From NCBI GenBank assembly GCA_051294375.1, contig CM119271.1:7492162-7556161 (forward strand): a stretch of DNA of 64,000 nt. Direction: 5' to 3'. Below are positions 27,101 to 38,879 of this stretch, one piece after another. The stretch's first letter is position 1. Every line of letters begins with the position of its first letter. The DNA comes from Paraspadella gotoi. Taxonomy: Eukaryota > Chaetognatha. A program made the translations under genes and the position numbers. The notes beneath the pieces were generated by a model that searched no databases, was not told the origin of the DNA, and was given only the letters and a program-made list of their open reading frames with translations.

Positions 27101-30100
27101 AAGTTTTCCGCATTATTCATGAACATTGAACAATTTTTTAATTGCGAGCGGCACTGTTCGATACAGTCGATTGACAGAAGCGAATGATGCTGGCAAGTAC
27201 AAACGTTAGATGGAATAGGGGTATTTAAAAGGGATGAGGGTGAAGGGCGAAAGGGACACAAAGGGGCGTGGAACCGTCGATCCATTTACTCCGTTTTTCT
27301 CTCGCGCCGAGTCGCGTGTCAAAGATTGAAAAGAGATAGGCGCGCAGCCTCATTAGCACAAACCATTTTGAACTTTTAACAAACGCGCGGGACCCTCGCT
27401 CAGGCGGGCGAACGAGCGAACGAACGAGCCAACGAACGACCGAACGACCGAACGCGTTGATGAATTACCGGCTGGCTCGCGTTCCGGAATCCGGGAACGC
27501 GCCGTCTTAACAAGCCGTCTGTCCTCTCTCTCTTCTCTCTCTCATCTCTCTCTCTCTCTCTGAAAGAGACCAGTGGCCACAGATAGTTTGTGGACCGAGA
27601 GAGACTGAGATATCTCTCTCTAGCTCTCTCCTCTTCTCCCCGGTCAACCTCAGTCAGACTTTGGATCAATGAAATTCAGTTTTGATAGATTCCGCTCGCT
27701 TGGACTTATTTCCCTCGGTATTTTAACCATTTTCCTACGGCATTTTACACTGGCTTTAACGAATTATTACTGGATTATATGACGGATTATTGATGCATTT
27801 CTTTAGAATTATACTTCGATTACTCTATGATTTCTCTTACATTGTCTTCGAGATTATACTCATGATATAGAGTCAGTGGATGCCTTGTCGGTTGCGGTAT
27901 TTAGCCGAGCCTTTCCTGGACCAAAACTGATATTACTTGTAGCGGCGTAGAGAGACAGAAACTTCTCTACAGTAGGAAAATGAATTTTCCATTCGGAAAA
28001 CAGCATCGCTTCTTCAGGTAATTCAGTTGATATGAATTAACGTCTGAATTGCAGATGGGTGACGCCTTTCTACAAACATCTGGGACGTTAATCACGGTGA
28101 GTCCAAGTGATGTCGGATTGATAGAATGATTGATTATTTTGATTGAATGATTGATTCATCTGATTAAATGATTGATTTAATTATTTAGAAATTGAATTCG
28201 AATTTTTAACATTGATTGGTTTCATTGATTTGATTGATTTTCTATGATCACTCTTTGCAAGAAACATTTTTCTCTCTAAAATTATGAAAAACAGGATTAA
28301 AATTTTAAGAATTGAACAGAATAAAAGAAACCGATAACAATAATTATTTCATGAAATACTAATTGATTTATTGAAGTTTAAATTAAAGAGTTACGCTTTT
28401 TATTTATTAAACTTTTGATTTTATCAATGATTTGGTCTCTTTTTTAAGACGGAATTAAATGGTTTGATTGAAATAATTCGAATTTGAATTTCTGATCTTT
28501 GATTTTGTTTGATATTTTTTTGAAACTTTTCCTAATTCTTTTTCGTTTTTTCTCTTTTCGAGATGTCCCTCAATGAATTGAACGTAATTGATACAAAGGA
28601 TTGCACGCCTAACGGACTACGAAAGTCTGTTCACGACATTGCAAAGTTGATTTCGCGATACGTGAACTGGCCTCAAAGAAAACCAACCTTGCTTCACGAA
28701 ACTTTTCAACGACCTTTGTGCAAAGCAAGAAGAATTGCAAAATGGCACAAACTCTCTTCCCAGATGACACCATTCTTCTGGAAGAAACTATTGGTGAGGC
28801 CCAGTCTATTCTGGAGGGACCAGCTCCAGAAGAAGAGAAGAACGGAAAAGTGTGTTGGGAAAGAATGAGAAAGTGATTTGGCTTCTATTATTTCCTCTTG
28901 TCCAAACTCCTCTGTGACTATTCAGTCAGCTCTATTCTTTGAAAGATTAGAGCAGATGAATGATGCTTGGAAATCGAGTTTTGATGAACTGAAGACTGAT
29001 GTTGGCCAATTGAAGGAATCCAGGATGAATGATGTAGTGATCAAAAGAGCTGTCTCTGAGGCTTTAATTGAAATAAAAGAAAAGTATGAAACTGAAATTA
29101 AGCAACTCAGAGAAGAACTCGATTCTACAAAAGAAGAACTTGAAAATGAAAGAAAGAAAAATTCGACTCTTCTCTCTACACCATCCTTGAGTGGTGGGGG
29201 CGACGAAATAACATCTCAACCACCAATACCCATTGTTACTTCTTCGCCCAAGAAACCCTCAAGTGTGGGGGCACAGTTGAAAACCGAAAATTTTATTGCA
29301 CTTCGTCTCCACTGAAACGAAAAAGGACAATCTCATTGAAACTGAAAAATCAGGTATGGATAAGAAAAAGCATGGTTGCTATCATTGCAAAGAAAAACAT
29401 TATATAGAGAGTTGCATAGCTTTTCAAGAAAATTGATTCCAAATCAAGAGCAAATGTTGCATACAAGGAAGGATTATGTTTTTAAATGTGTCAGAAAAGG
29501 CATCTTGCAAAAGATTGCCATTCACAAGAAATATGGCAAAGCATGCGGAAAGAACACCATACCATCCTCATGATGTATTTATGAACAAAAAAGAGATCAA
29601 GAAAACGGAAAAACCGCCAATCAAGGTTGGGTCTGTGTGTGATAGGAAACAGGACAGAGGAAATAGTACTATGATACGAGTTCCAATAGGGACGAGATCA
29701 TAGTTTTATGTGATGTGTGTTTTGACCTTTGATGAGCTTTCTTAACTGGGTGACTGTCCAATTAAGCACAAAAACACGATTAAAAGAATAAGAATTTTGA
29801 TGAGAGACTTCACATGTCAAGTCAATTCCACTAAGCAAGAGAAATTTGTTAGGACATTGCCATCCATACTAGGAATGCATTGTCAACTAGGAACTAGAAC
29901 CATACCATTAAGCTTATTCACAGACGACTATGATCAGGCGAGCTCCGGAGGCGGCCGGCCCGGTAAGCAGCCATTCTTGGAGCCGGCCGAGCGGCAACGC
30001 AGCGATTCCGCAAATATCGTTCANNNNNNNNNNNNNNNNNNNNNNNNNAAACGAGAACGAATTTTATATTTAATAATCGAAATCTTAATTTTTTTTATTA

Positions 30101-33100
30101 TTCAAATCATTCTCAACCTAATTTAATCACCTTAATTATTCGCCGACACATTACTACAAATTAGCTTGAAACCCCCCCCCCAAGTGAAAAGGGATAATTT
30201 TGACGAGGGGTCGGGTTGTCGTTCCTGACTTTTCATCATTTTCCAAAGACGCGGAAACTCGGTGGAGAAATGAAAAGAAGTCGGCGATTAACGGGGTCCC
30301 GCATTCATTACCGCTAACGGGATTCATTATCGTTAACAGCATTAAGACGGGCGATTCTGGTCTCTTCTCTCTNNNNNNNNNNNNNNNNNNNNNNNNNNNN
30401 NNNNNNNNNNNNNNNNNNNNNNNNNNNNNNNNNNNNNNNNNNNNNNNNNNNNNNNNNNNNNNNNNNNNNNNNNNNNNNNNNNNNNNNNNNNNNNNNNNNN
30501 NNNNNNNNNNNNNNNNNNNNNNNNNNNNNNNNNNNNNNNNNNNNNNNNNNNNNNNNNNNNNNNNNNNNNCCGGCCCCGCGCTACTGATCCACCGCCGGCG
30601 CCGCTGGTCTCGGTGGCGCGCGCCAATTGCGCCACGTCCTCGTTAAAGCTGTACGTCGCGCAAAGGCCGGCCGGTCGGCGGCCGGCGCTTCGTCCCGCAG
30701 CCGGCGTTGTTGTTGTCGTCGTTGTCGAAACGCTTCCGACTCTGGCGAGGAAGAAACAAACTAATTACGTGCGCCGGTCGGGCGCCGGCGGCGGCCATTT
30801 TGGAGGAGGAAGAGGATGAGGAGGAAGAAGAAGAAAATAAAAAAGAAGGGAAAAATAAAAGACGCGAGGAGGTTGGTAAAATTAAGGGGGGGNNNNNNNN
30901 NNNNNNNNNNNNNNNNNNNNNNNNNNNNNNNNNNNNNNNNNNNNNNNNNNNNNNNNNNNNNNNNNNNNNNNNNNNNNNNNNNNNNNNNNNNNNNNNNNNN
31001 NNNNNNNNNNNNNNNNNNNNNNNNNNNNNNNNNNNNNNNNNNNNNNNNNNNNNNNNNNNNNNNNNNNNNNNNNNNNNNNNNNNNNNNNNNNNNNNNNNNN
31101 NNNNNNNNNNNNNNNNNNNNNNNNNNNNNNNNNNNNNNNNNNNNNNNNNNNNNTTACTATTTTAGGCTCACAGTCACAAAATTTTATAAAGACAAGATGT
31201 CACTTAAAAATGCCGAGAATTCGGTTTTTTAAACATCAATAATTGGAAAAGTATTTTTTGGATTTTTAAAAATAAAGTATGTAAAATGAAGTATTTTTTC
31301 CGCTCTTTAAGTTGACGCAGGTTAAATTTGATTCCGACTGATATATATTCAGATATCTAACATTTTTAAGGAAAAAAAACGTTTTTTTGCAAATTTTGAA
31401 GAGTTGCAAGCACTTATTGATCGATTTTTAAAAAAAACAAAGATGGGAAAAAATTAGTAGCATATAGGGGACTAATTTGTACTATAGTGCTAAATTCTGT
31501 AAAAAAGTTTGAAAAATTTGCTAAGGCCTAATGTGTACTCGATCAAAAACTTTTCCGATAGTGATATTAGAAAGGAAAATGTTAACTTAGAGCTTGTTAT
31601 ATAAATATTAAAGATATTTTTTAAAAAAATCAAATTTTCCACTCGGAAAATGTCACGCCCGATTCTGTTTTCACCTCTGCTGAGATACGGCATCGTTCGC
31701 TTCGACAAAGGACGCCATCTTTCGGTCAAAGTTGTCAGCGCCGCGAAGGTGAGTCACGCGCGAATCCGTCGCCGTCGACGTCATCGCCGATCCCGCCGAG
31801 TTGAGGGAAGCCGAGAATGATTCCTGGAAGCCCAATATCGAGTTGAGGGAAGCCGAGAACGATTCCTGGAAGCCCAATATCGAAGCCGACGAGGACGACG
31901 TGACGGCGACGTTGGAAGAGGTCAATCTGGGGGATTAAAAGAGGTTCAGATTACAAAGATCGACGCAAATGATCCTGGACTAGTCTTTAGGGCATTCGTC
32001 ATCCACTGTCAAAGCTGTTGTAATATTCAGAGATGGTGGAGCTGCAGCCGTTTTATTTTCTGACATTGACAACCGAGGCGCCGTCTAGTGTCTAGTGACC
32101 ACTGCTCATTGACAAGGTTGGCTGGGGCCAGTCAATTGATCCAGCCAAAAATTTGACAGGAACGTCCCTCTCGATCTCGGCGTCACTCACCCGACGAAAA
32201 AGTCGTCTGTCTCGTCGTCGTCTTCCTCGAAATCGGAGAGAGAAAAAAGTCGCGAGGAATCTCCGTTGAAATCGTTCCGCGCGAACTGAGCCAATTCCGG
32301 GTTCAGGATTTGGGCTCTGGAAGGAGGTTGGGGGGAGGAAGAGGAATAATTTGGAGAGGGGGAAGGAAGGAGTTTGGCTTCGGAAAGAAGAAAAAGGATG
32401 AAGCAAAAAGTGGGAAAGGAGGTTGGGGCTTTGGAAAGAAAAGAGCAAAATGAGTTGGGAGAACTAGAACTAGTTGGAAGCGGAAAAATATGTTTAAAAA
32501 AAAATCATATTAGAAAATTAGAAGCTGAAGGGAAAAAAAAAACGAGAGTGAGAATTTTTTTGGGGGTGAAAAAGGAATAAAAGCCAAAATGGTTCGGAGA
32601 AAATGAGGGGAAATAAAGGAAGCGTTTGACTTTGAATAAGAACGAGAAATAAAAAAAAAATGGGGAAAAAAAACTTGAGAAGCGATTCACGAAATCATCT
32701 CATGAATTTAAGGCTCGAAAACAAAAAGAGAGACAAACATTGTCAGACAGAAAGCCTCTCTTCAAACTCGCTAAGGAAAAGGAATTAAGGAAGAGGAGAG
32801 AAAATGGCGAACGACACTTTTTTTTTCTTTTTTTTTTCTGTGCCAAATTTTTTTGTTGACAAAAAAAATGGGGGGGGGCAAAGGAAGTCTTTCCCGAGGA
32901 AAGTACAAAATCATTGAAAGCCGCAAAGCCAAAGGATGTAAGGAAGGAAAAGAAGGGGAGGGAGAAAAAAAACAAGAATTTCTCCAGGGGAAAAGAATAT
33001 ATAGCGAATATGCAGATCCCGAAAATATGACGAGTCATATGCAAATGAGAAAAGCGGATTAGGAAAAAAAAAAGAAGGGAGGAAAAAAAAATGCGCGGAA

Positions 33101-33712
33101 AAAAAAATGCGCGGGAAAAAAAAAAGTTTTTTTAGAAGCCCGGGCGGAGGAGGAAGCGAAAAGGAAAGAAAAAGAAAAGAGAAGAAAAAAGAAGAAAAAG
33201 AGGAGAGAGAAGAAAGGATAAAAAAAGATTAGGAGGAAATAAAGAAAAGTAGGAAAGACGAAAATGAGAAATGGAAGTCGTAAGGAAGAAGAGGCGAGGA
33301 CGTCTCGGCGTCCCTAGGTGAGCCGGTTCGAACAACGGCGGCTGCAGCTGGAGCGGCGGAGACGGAGGCAGCAGCGGCGTGGCGGGGGGGGGAGGCGAAA
33401 AAAAAAACAAACCTGTAACGGACGCCTTTGTATTCCGGCGGACGAGACTGAAGGAGGTCGAAGGAAGGTCGCGCTAATTGACGCCAAGTTTGTAGCGTTA
33501 CCGACCCGCGGAGGGGTTTCACGATCTCGAGCCGTTCCGGCAAGGCTGGCCTGAAAGAACAGAAAGAAAAGTTTTAAAAGGGAAGCTCTCAAAGCTACCA
33601 TGTTCAAACAGAATCACCGAGACTGAGTGATACGGTTGTCGGCCATTGACCTGAGGATCAAATAAATGAAAGAAACTCTTCTTTCCGCCCACGTCTTGTC
33701 TCTCTCTCGCTC

Positions 33713-33789
<77 letters not shown>

Positions 33790-34162
33790 ATTTTACGACT
33801 TCCGGCGCGCCATTCTTTCTCTCTGCCAAAATTATTTTTGTCCTTCTTCATCCCGTTCCCCTACCTGACCCCCTAACACCTGACGCCAAAAATCTGACCC
33901 CTCGCATCTGATCCCGCGCCGCATGATCGCCACCATTTGACCCTTAAACTTGTCGCCAACGCAAAGCCCCACCATCTGCCAACTGAGACACTCAAACTTT
34001 GGCAACTTTGCTTCCCCCCTATTCTTTTTTTTTTTTTGAATCTCTCCGCCCAATCTCATCTCTCATCGCATCGATTTCTATTCAAGCTTCCCCTTTACCT
34101 GACCAGTGACCAATGATCAATGGGAGAGTGGGGAGGGAAAGAAAAAGGNNNNNNNNNNNNNN

Positions 34163-34193
<31 letters not shown>

Positions 34194-37100
34194 CTGAACA
34201 TTGAGAGAGAGTCAAGCGACATCCGTCCACCGGAAGTCGACGAATAAAGGTCTTCTTCTTCTGCGCCGTCGGTTTCGTCAAAACCAGACGGTGATCTGTC
34301 TCGCCTCCGCGGCACCTGATTGGTCGGAAGGGTCAACGAACGGTAAATTTGCTTCCAAAAGTAGATGTAAAGCCAAAAGAAAGTCGAAGTGTTAAGGTTA
34401 GATAATTATTAATTAATCTGGTCTAGAGATTGTCATTTACCCTTGGAAAAAAAATGTTTTGAATTTGTTTTTCAGGTACAAAACAAATGCAAGAGTAGAG
34501 ACTTGAAAATAAAGATAAAAACATGATATAGACCCTTATGAAATTGGTACAACCAATATAAAAATTATCCATTCATTTAATAATTATATAAATAATATGT
34601 TTCTATAAACTAGTCTGGTGATTGAAAAAAAAAAAAAAAAGAAACGGGATTAAGGCGTGATTTGGAAAGAAGAAAGAAAGAAAGGCCAGGAAGGCTGCTC
34701 GTTCGCCGAAGCGCGAAAAAGAGTTCCGAGGAAAATGGAAGGAGAAAAAAAAATGGCCGCCTCCATTCCTTTTTTTTTCGCTCTATCGCGGTAGACTTGA
34801 TTTTTGTCTTTTTTCTCTCTCTTTCTCTCTTCCTTTTCATCCCCTTTTAATCAAGTCAAATCTTCCCCCTCCGCGTGGATTGCTCCTTTGTTTCTTTCAT
34901 TTCGTTACCTCGTTCCACGCCTCTCCGCCTGCAGCGCTGGCGTCGCTGTCGTCGTCCAAGCGAGAAGACGAGGCGGGGGGACGAGGACGAGAGGGGAGGG
35001 AGGACGAGGAAGAGGCGGATCGACGGGAGGGACGAGAGTGAACGCCGAAAGGGGGATCGAGCGGGTGCTTGGCGGAGGGGGTCTGGAGGGGGGTTGGATG
35101 AGGGAGGGAGAAAAAATAGAACCGTAGTGACACTTTTTGAACAATTAGAATCTTGCGCGACGTCAGGTGGCGAATCGATTTTCGGTTTGAACTCTGAACA
35201 TTGGTTATACATAACAATACTAAATTGCTTAACGACAAAAATAGAAGAAAAAAATGTTGGAAAAAAAAATAAAAATAGGCAAAACAATTCTTCGATTGCG
35301 TCATCGGCCAAAGGTCGAAACGTCACCTTGGCAACGGCGAAGCCGTGTTCCCGCGCCGCCCGACGCAGGCGCCGAATCCTGGCGATGGCGGCGTCCAAGT
35401 CGGTTGAGCCGGGCACGCCGGGTCGACCCGGCACCGCGGGGAGGGCGGTGGACGGGGTCGGGGGTGGACGGGCGGAAGGTTGAGGGGCTGGAAGAATAAA
35501 ATGGAAGTGGGGGATGTGTTAAACCGTTAATATGTAATATTGCCGAGTTTAGAAGGTAAACTTTTTATTGACCTTTGGGTTCAGTTTTGTAGACGTTTTT
35601 ATCACAGTTGTATTCGTTTCGTTGGCGCTTAGCCAAAACTTTCTGCACGCTACGGGGTAGATAATTTAGATTGAGAGGACGCTTTGGTATCGCATCTGAA
35701 AGAAAATAGAATTTTTTGTTAAATAATAACAAACATTTAGCAAGCTATTAAATAATTCTTTCACCTTTTGCCTTGGCATCGGGCGATGCCTGTGACGAGG
35801 ACCCGTCCCCGGCGGATCTCGGCAGCGGAGGGCAAAGTTCGCCCGACGATTTTGCGTCCACCGCGCAGCCGCCGATGATGCCCGTTTCGTCGAAGACCGC
35901 ATCGGGTTTGGAAACCTCCGTGGCGTCCCTCCCGATTCGGATCGACGAGCGACTGGAGGCGTCGAGGAGAGTCGACGACGACGTCGTCGCGGAGACGGTC
36001 GTGGAAGAGATCGATGGCGTCGCGGCGAAGAGGCTCGTCGACGATGAAGAGATCTTGGACGAGGTCGAGGGAAAGGCGGCAGAATGTTTTGATGAGGTAG
36101 TAGAGACGCGAGTGTCGACGGAGGTCGGCGACGATATACTGGAGGCCGAAAGGTTCGTCGTCGTTGTAGTGGGCAATGGCTCAAAATTATCAAAGTTCGA
36201 ACAACAATTGGAGTCCAACGATTCGTGTTGTCGGCGATCAGCGTAGTCGACGTCGGCCAAGGGGGTTCGACGAAAACCCTCGCCACCGTCGACGTCCGTA
36301 CGAGCGACTCGAGCGTCATCGACGAAGATATCGGCGTTGGCGGTCAATGGGATCGTCAAGTTTCCCTCGTGAAAGCTGCTACCCATTCCCGAGTCGCGAG
36401 GAGGGGGCGGGAGAGGAGGAAGAGGAAGAAGATTGACTCCAGTAGTAGTCGGCGCCGATTCCGACGCCGTCTGCGTCAGGTAGGCGGCGTTGCTTCGACG
36501 CCCACCTGCAGTAAAGAAGAGAAAAAAAGGCGTTGGCTTAAGGAAATAAAATATACAGACGATTCGGCGGGAGAACGGAGAGAGAATGTGGCGGGGATAA
36601 TGTGGCTGGGAGAGAGAAGAGAAAACCGATTCCACTACCCCTCCCCTTACCCTTCCCCCCACAATCCGACCCCAAAAAAAAAGGACGATTCTGGAAACAA
36701 TTTGAGGCGCAGCGGAGCGGCTGAAGGATTAACCTCGGAAAAGTAATTCCTTCTAATGTTGTCGGGCATAAAGCTCCATCGGTTTCAATTAGCGGTCGCC
36801 GACGAAATTAATCGTCACCGTTAAAAAAAAAAGTAAACAAACGTTAAAAAAATAAAGCTAAAAAAAAAAAAAAGACGAGGAGTGGAAAAACAAAATAGTG
36901 AAAAGAAAGAGAAACTAAAAGAAAGAGCGAAAAAACTCTATCCGTCATAGACTCTTTTTATTTTTCATTCAATTCATTCTTAGGTTTTTTTATTTTTGTT
37001 CATTCACTTTATCTGTTCCTTTTTGTTCTCTCTTTTCTATTTTTTTCTCTCGCGTCGCTTCTCTTTTCCCGCCCTCGGGTTTTCTTCCTTTTTCTTTTGT

Positions 37101-37612
37101 CCTTGGTCTAAAAAAAATGGAGAATATGTGCTGTCGATGGAAAACGGAGGCTGCGGTATTTGCGGTCGTTGTTGTGTTTGTCACCAAGTTTTCCGCATTA
37201 TTCATGAACATTGAACAATTTTTAATTGCGAGCGGCACTGTTCGATACAGTCGATTGACAGAAGCGAATGATGCTGGCAAGTACAACGTTAGATGGAATA
37301 GGGGTATTTAAAAGGGATTGAGGGTGAAGGGCGAAAGGGACACAAAGGGGCGTGGAACCGTCGATCCATTTACTCCGTTTTTCTCTCGCGCCGAGTCGCG
37401 TGTCAAAGATTGAAAAGAGATAGGCGCGCAGCCTCATTAGCACAAACCATTTTGAACTTTTTAACAAACGCGCGGGACCCTCGCTCAGGCGGGCGAACGA
37501 GCGAACGAACGAGCCAACGAACGACCGAACGACCGAACGCGTTGATGAATTACCGGGCTGGCTCGCGTTCCGGAATCCGGGAACGCGCCGTCTTACAAGC
37601 CGTCTGTTCTCT

Positions 37613-37643
<31 letters not shown>

Positions 37644-37892
37644 TCTCTCGTCTTTCTCTCTCTCTCTCCTCCTCTCTCTCTCTCTTTCAGCTTTCCCTCT
37701 CTTTCGCTCTCTTGCGTGCGCGCAACGCACTTCCGCAAACGAGTTTTTCAGAGAAAACGAAGAGAAAAAAAGAAATTGAGAAAGACATGAGAGAGAAAGG
37801 AAAAAAAGGAAGAAAATTTCTTCTAAAAGCCTAAACGAATTCGTTTTTTTTTTTTTTTTTTTTTTTTTACGGCACAAACAAGCTTTTCCCCA

Positions 37893-37971
<79 letters not shown>

Positions 37972-38831
37972 CCAACCTCGCCTTGCCCCGATGCAAAAAA
38001 AAACCGCGTTTCACAGCCAGCTTACCTCGCAGGGTAACTAATAACCAAGAGGAAAAAGGGAAAAAATATACAAGTAAAGAAAAAAGTGAAAAAAAAAATT
38101 ATCGGGAAGGAAATGGTTTTTTGAAGTGTGGTCGAGATTTTTTTTTTCTCCGCTTCTTTTGCCCTTTGCATTATTCATAAAGAAGAATGCAGCGTCGAGC
38201 GGCGGCGTCTTATGAGCAGCGGCGGCGCCCGTTTATCTTCCGGCTTAGCTATTAGGAAAAAACGAGACGCCAACGATGACGACGACGAAGACGGCCCCGA
38301 CGACGACGCCGCCACCGACGCGAAGGAGGATGACGATGACGAAGATGACGACGAGGAAAACAACGACAACCGCCTCCGCCAGCATTCAACGAGAAAAAAA
38401 TTCACCGGGACTTCATACCCTTTGCGCGGATGGGGTACAAGGGATAAGGGGAGAAAAAAAAAAGACGGACAGAAAAAAGAGAAAAAATTGAAAGCGGCGC
38501 GACTTGCACGACTCACCGGGTCGAGGAAGACGCTGCCTTTCTCCACTCCGTCGCTGCTGACGCCGCTCCTGCCGCCGCCAATGCGACGAGCAATTGGAAG
38601 AAGTCTCCGAATCTGTTTTCGAGAACCCGTCTCCGCCGCCGCCCCTGTCGTCAATATCGTCGTTTTCGCGTTCGTTTTCGTCGTCGTCTTCATAGTCGTC
38701 GTCTTCGCCCCGAGATTTGAGCAACTCTCGTCGCTGACTTTTCTCCACCTTGAAAAGAAAATTCCTTTGCGTTAAAATTTAAATCAGTATGTGCCAAATC
38801 TGGTGCGTGCGAGCGGCCGGCAGGGAGAGAC

Positions 38832-38879
<48 letters not shown>

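Larger units (their letters stand above)
20236..27540. repeat. Left copy of a ~7.4 kb duplicated TRAK block
   Basis: Colinear with 30,049-37,612 over its whole length and nearly identical by eye. Differences are mostly single-base indels in homopolymers plus two larger differences. The left copy carries frameshifts in several TRAK exons that are intact in the right copy, as expected of less polished consensus. Similarity stops inside a (CT)n tract near 27,530. Confidence 0.9.
30049..37612. repeat. Right copy of the ~7.4 kb duplicated TRAK block
   Basis: Colinear with 20,236-27,540. It carries N gaps at 30,373-30,569, 30,893-31,153 and 34,149-34,162, and a ~330 bp insertion (31,195-31,530) absent from the left copy. 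All TRAK exons in it are in frame, so I use this copy for the gene model. Confidence 0.9.

Noticed and set aside
38175-38775. Plus-strand 215-codon Asp/Glu-rich frame
   Set aside because: Overlaps TRAK exon 11 on the opposite strand and is driven by GACGAC-type repeats.
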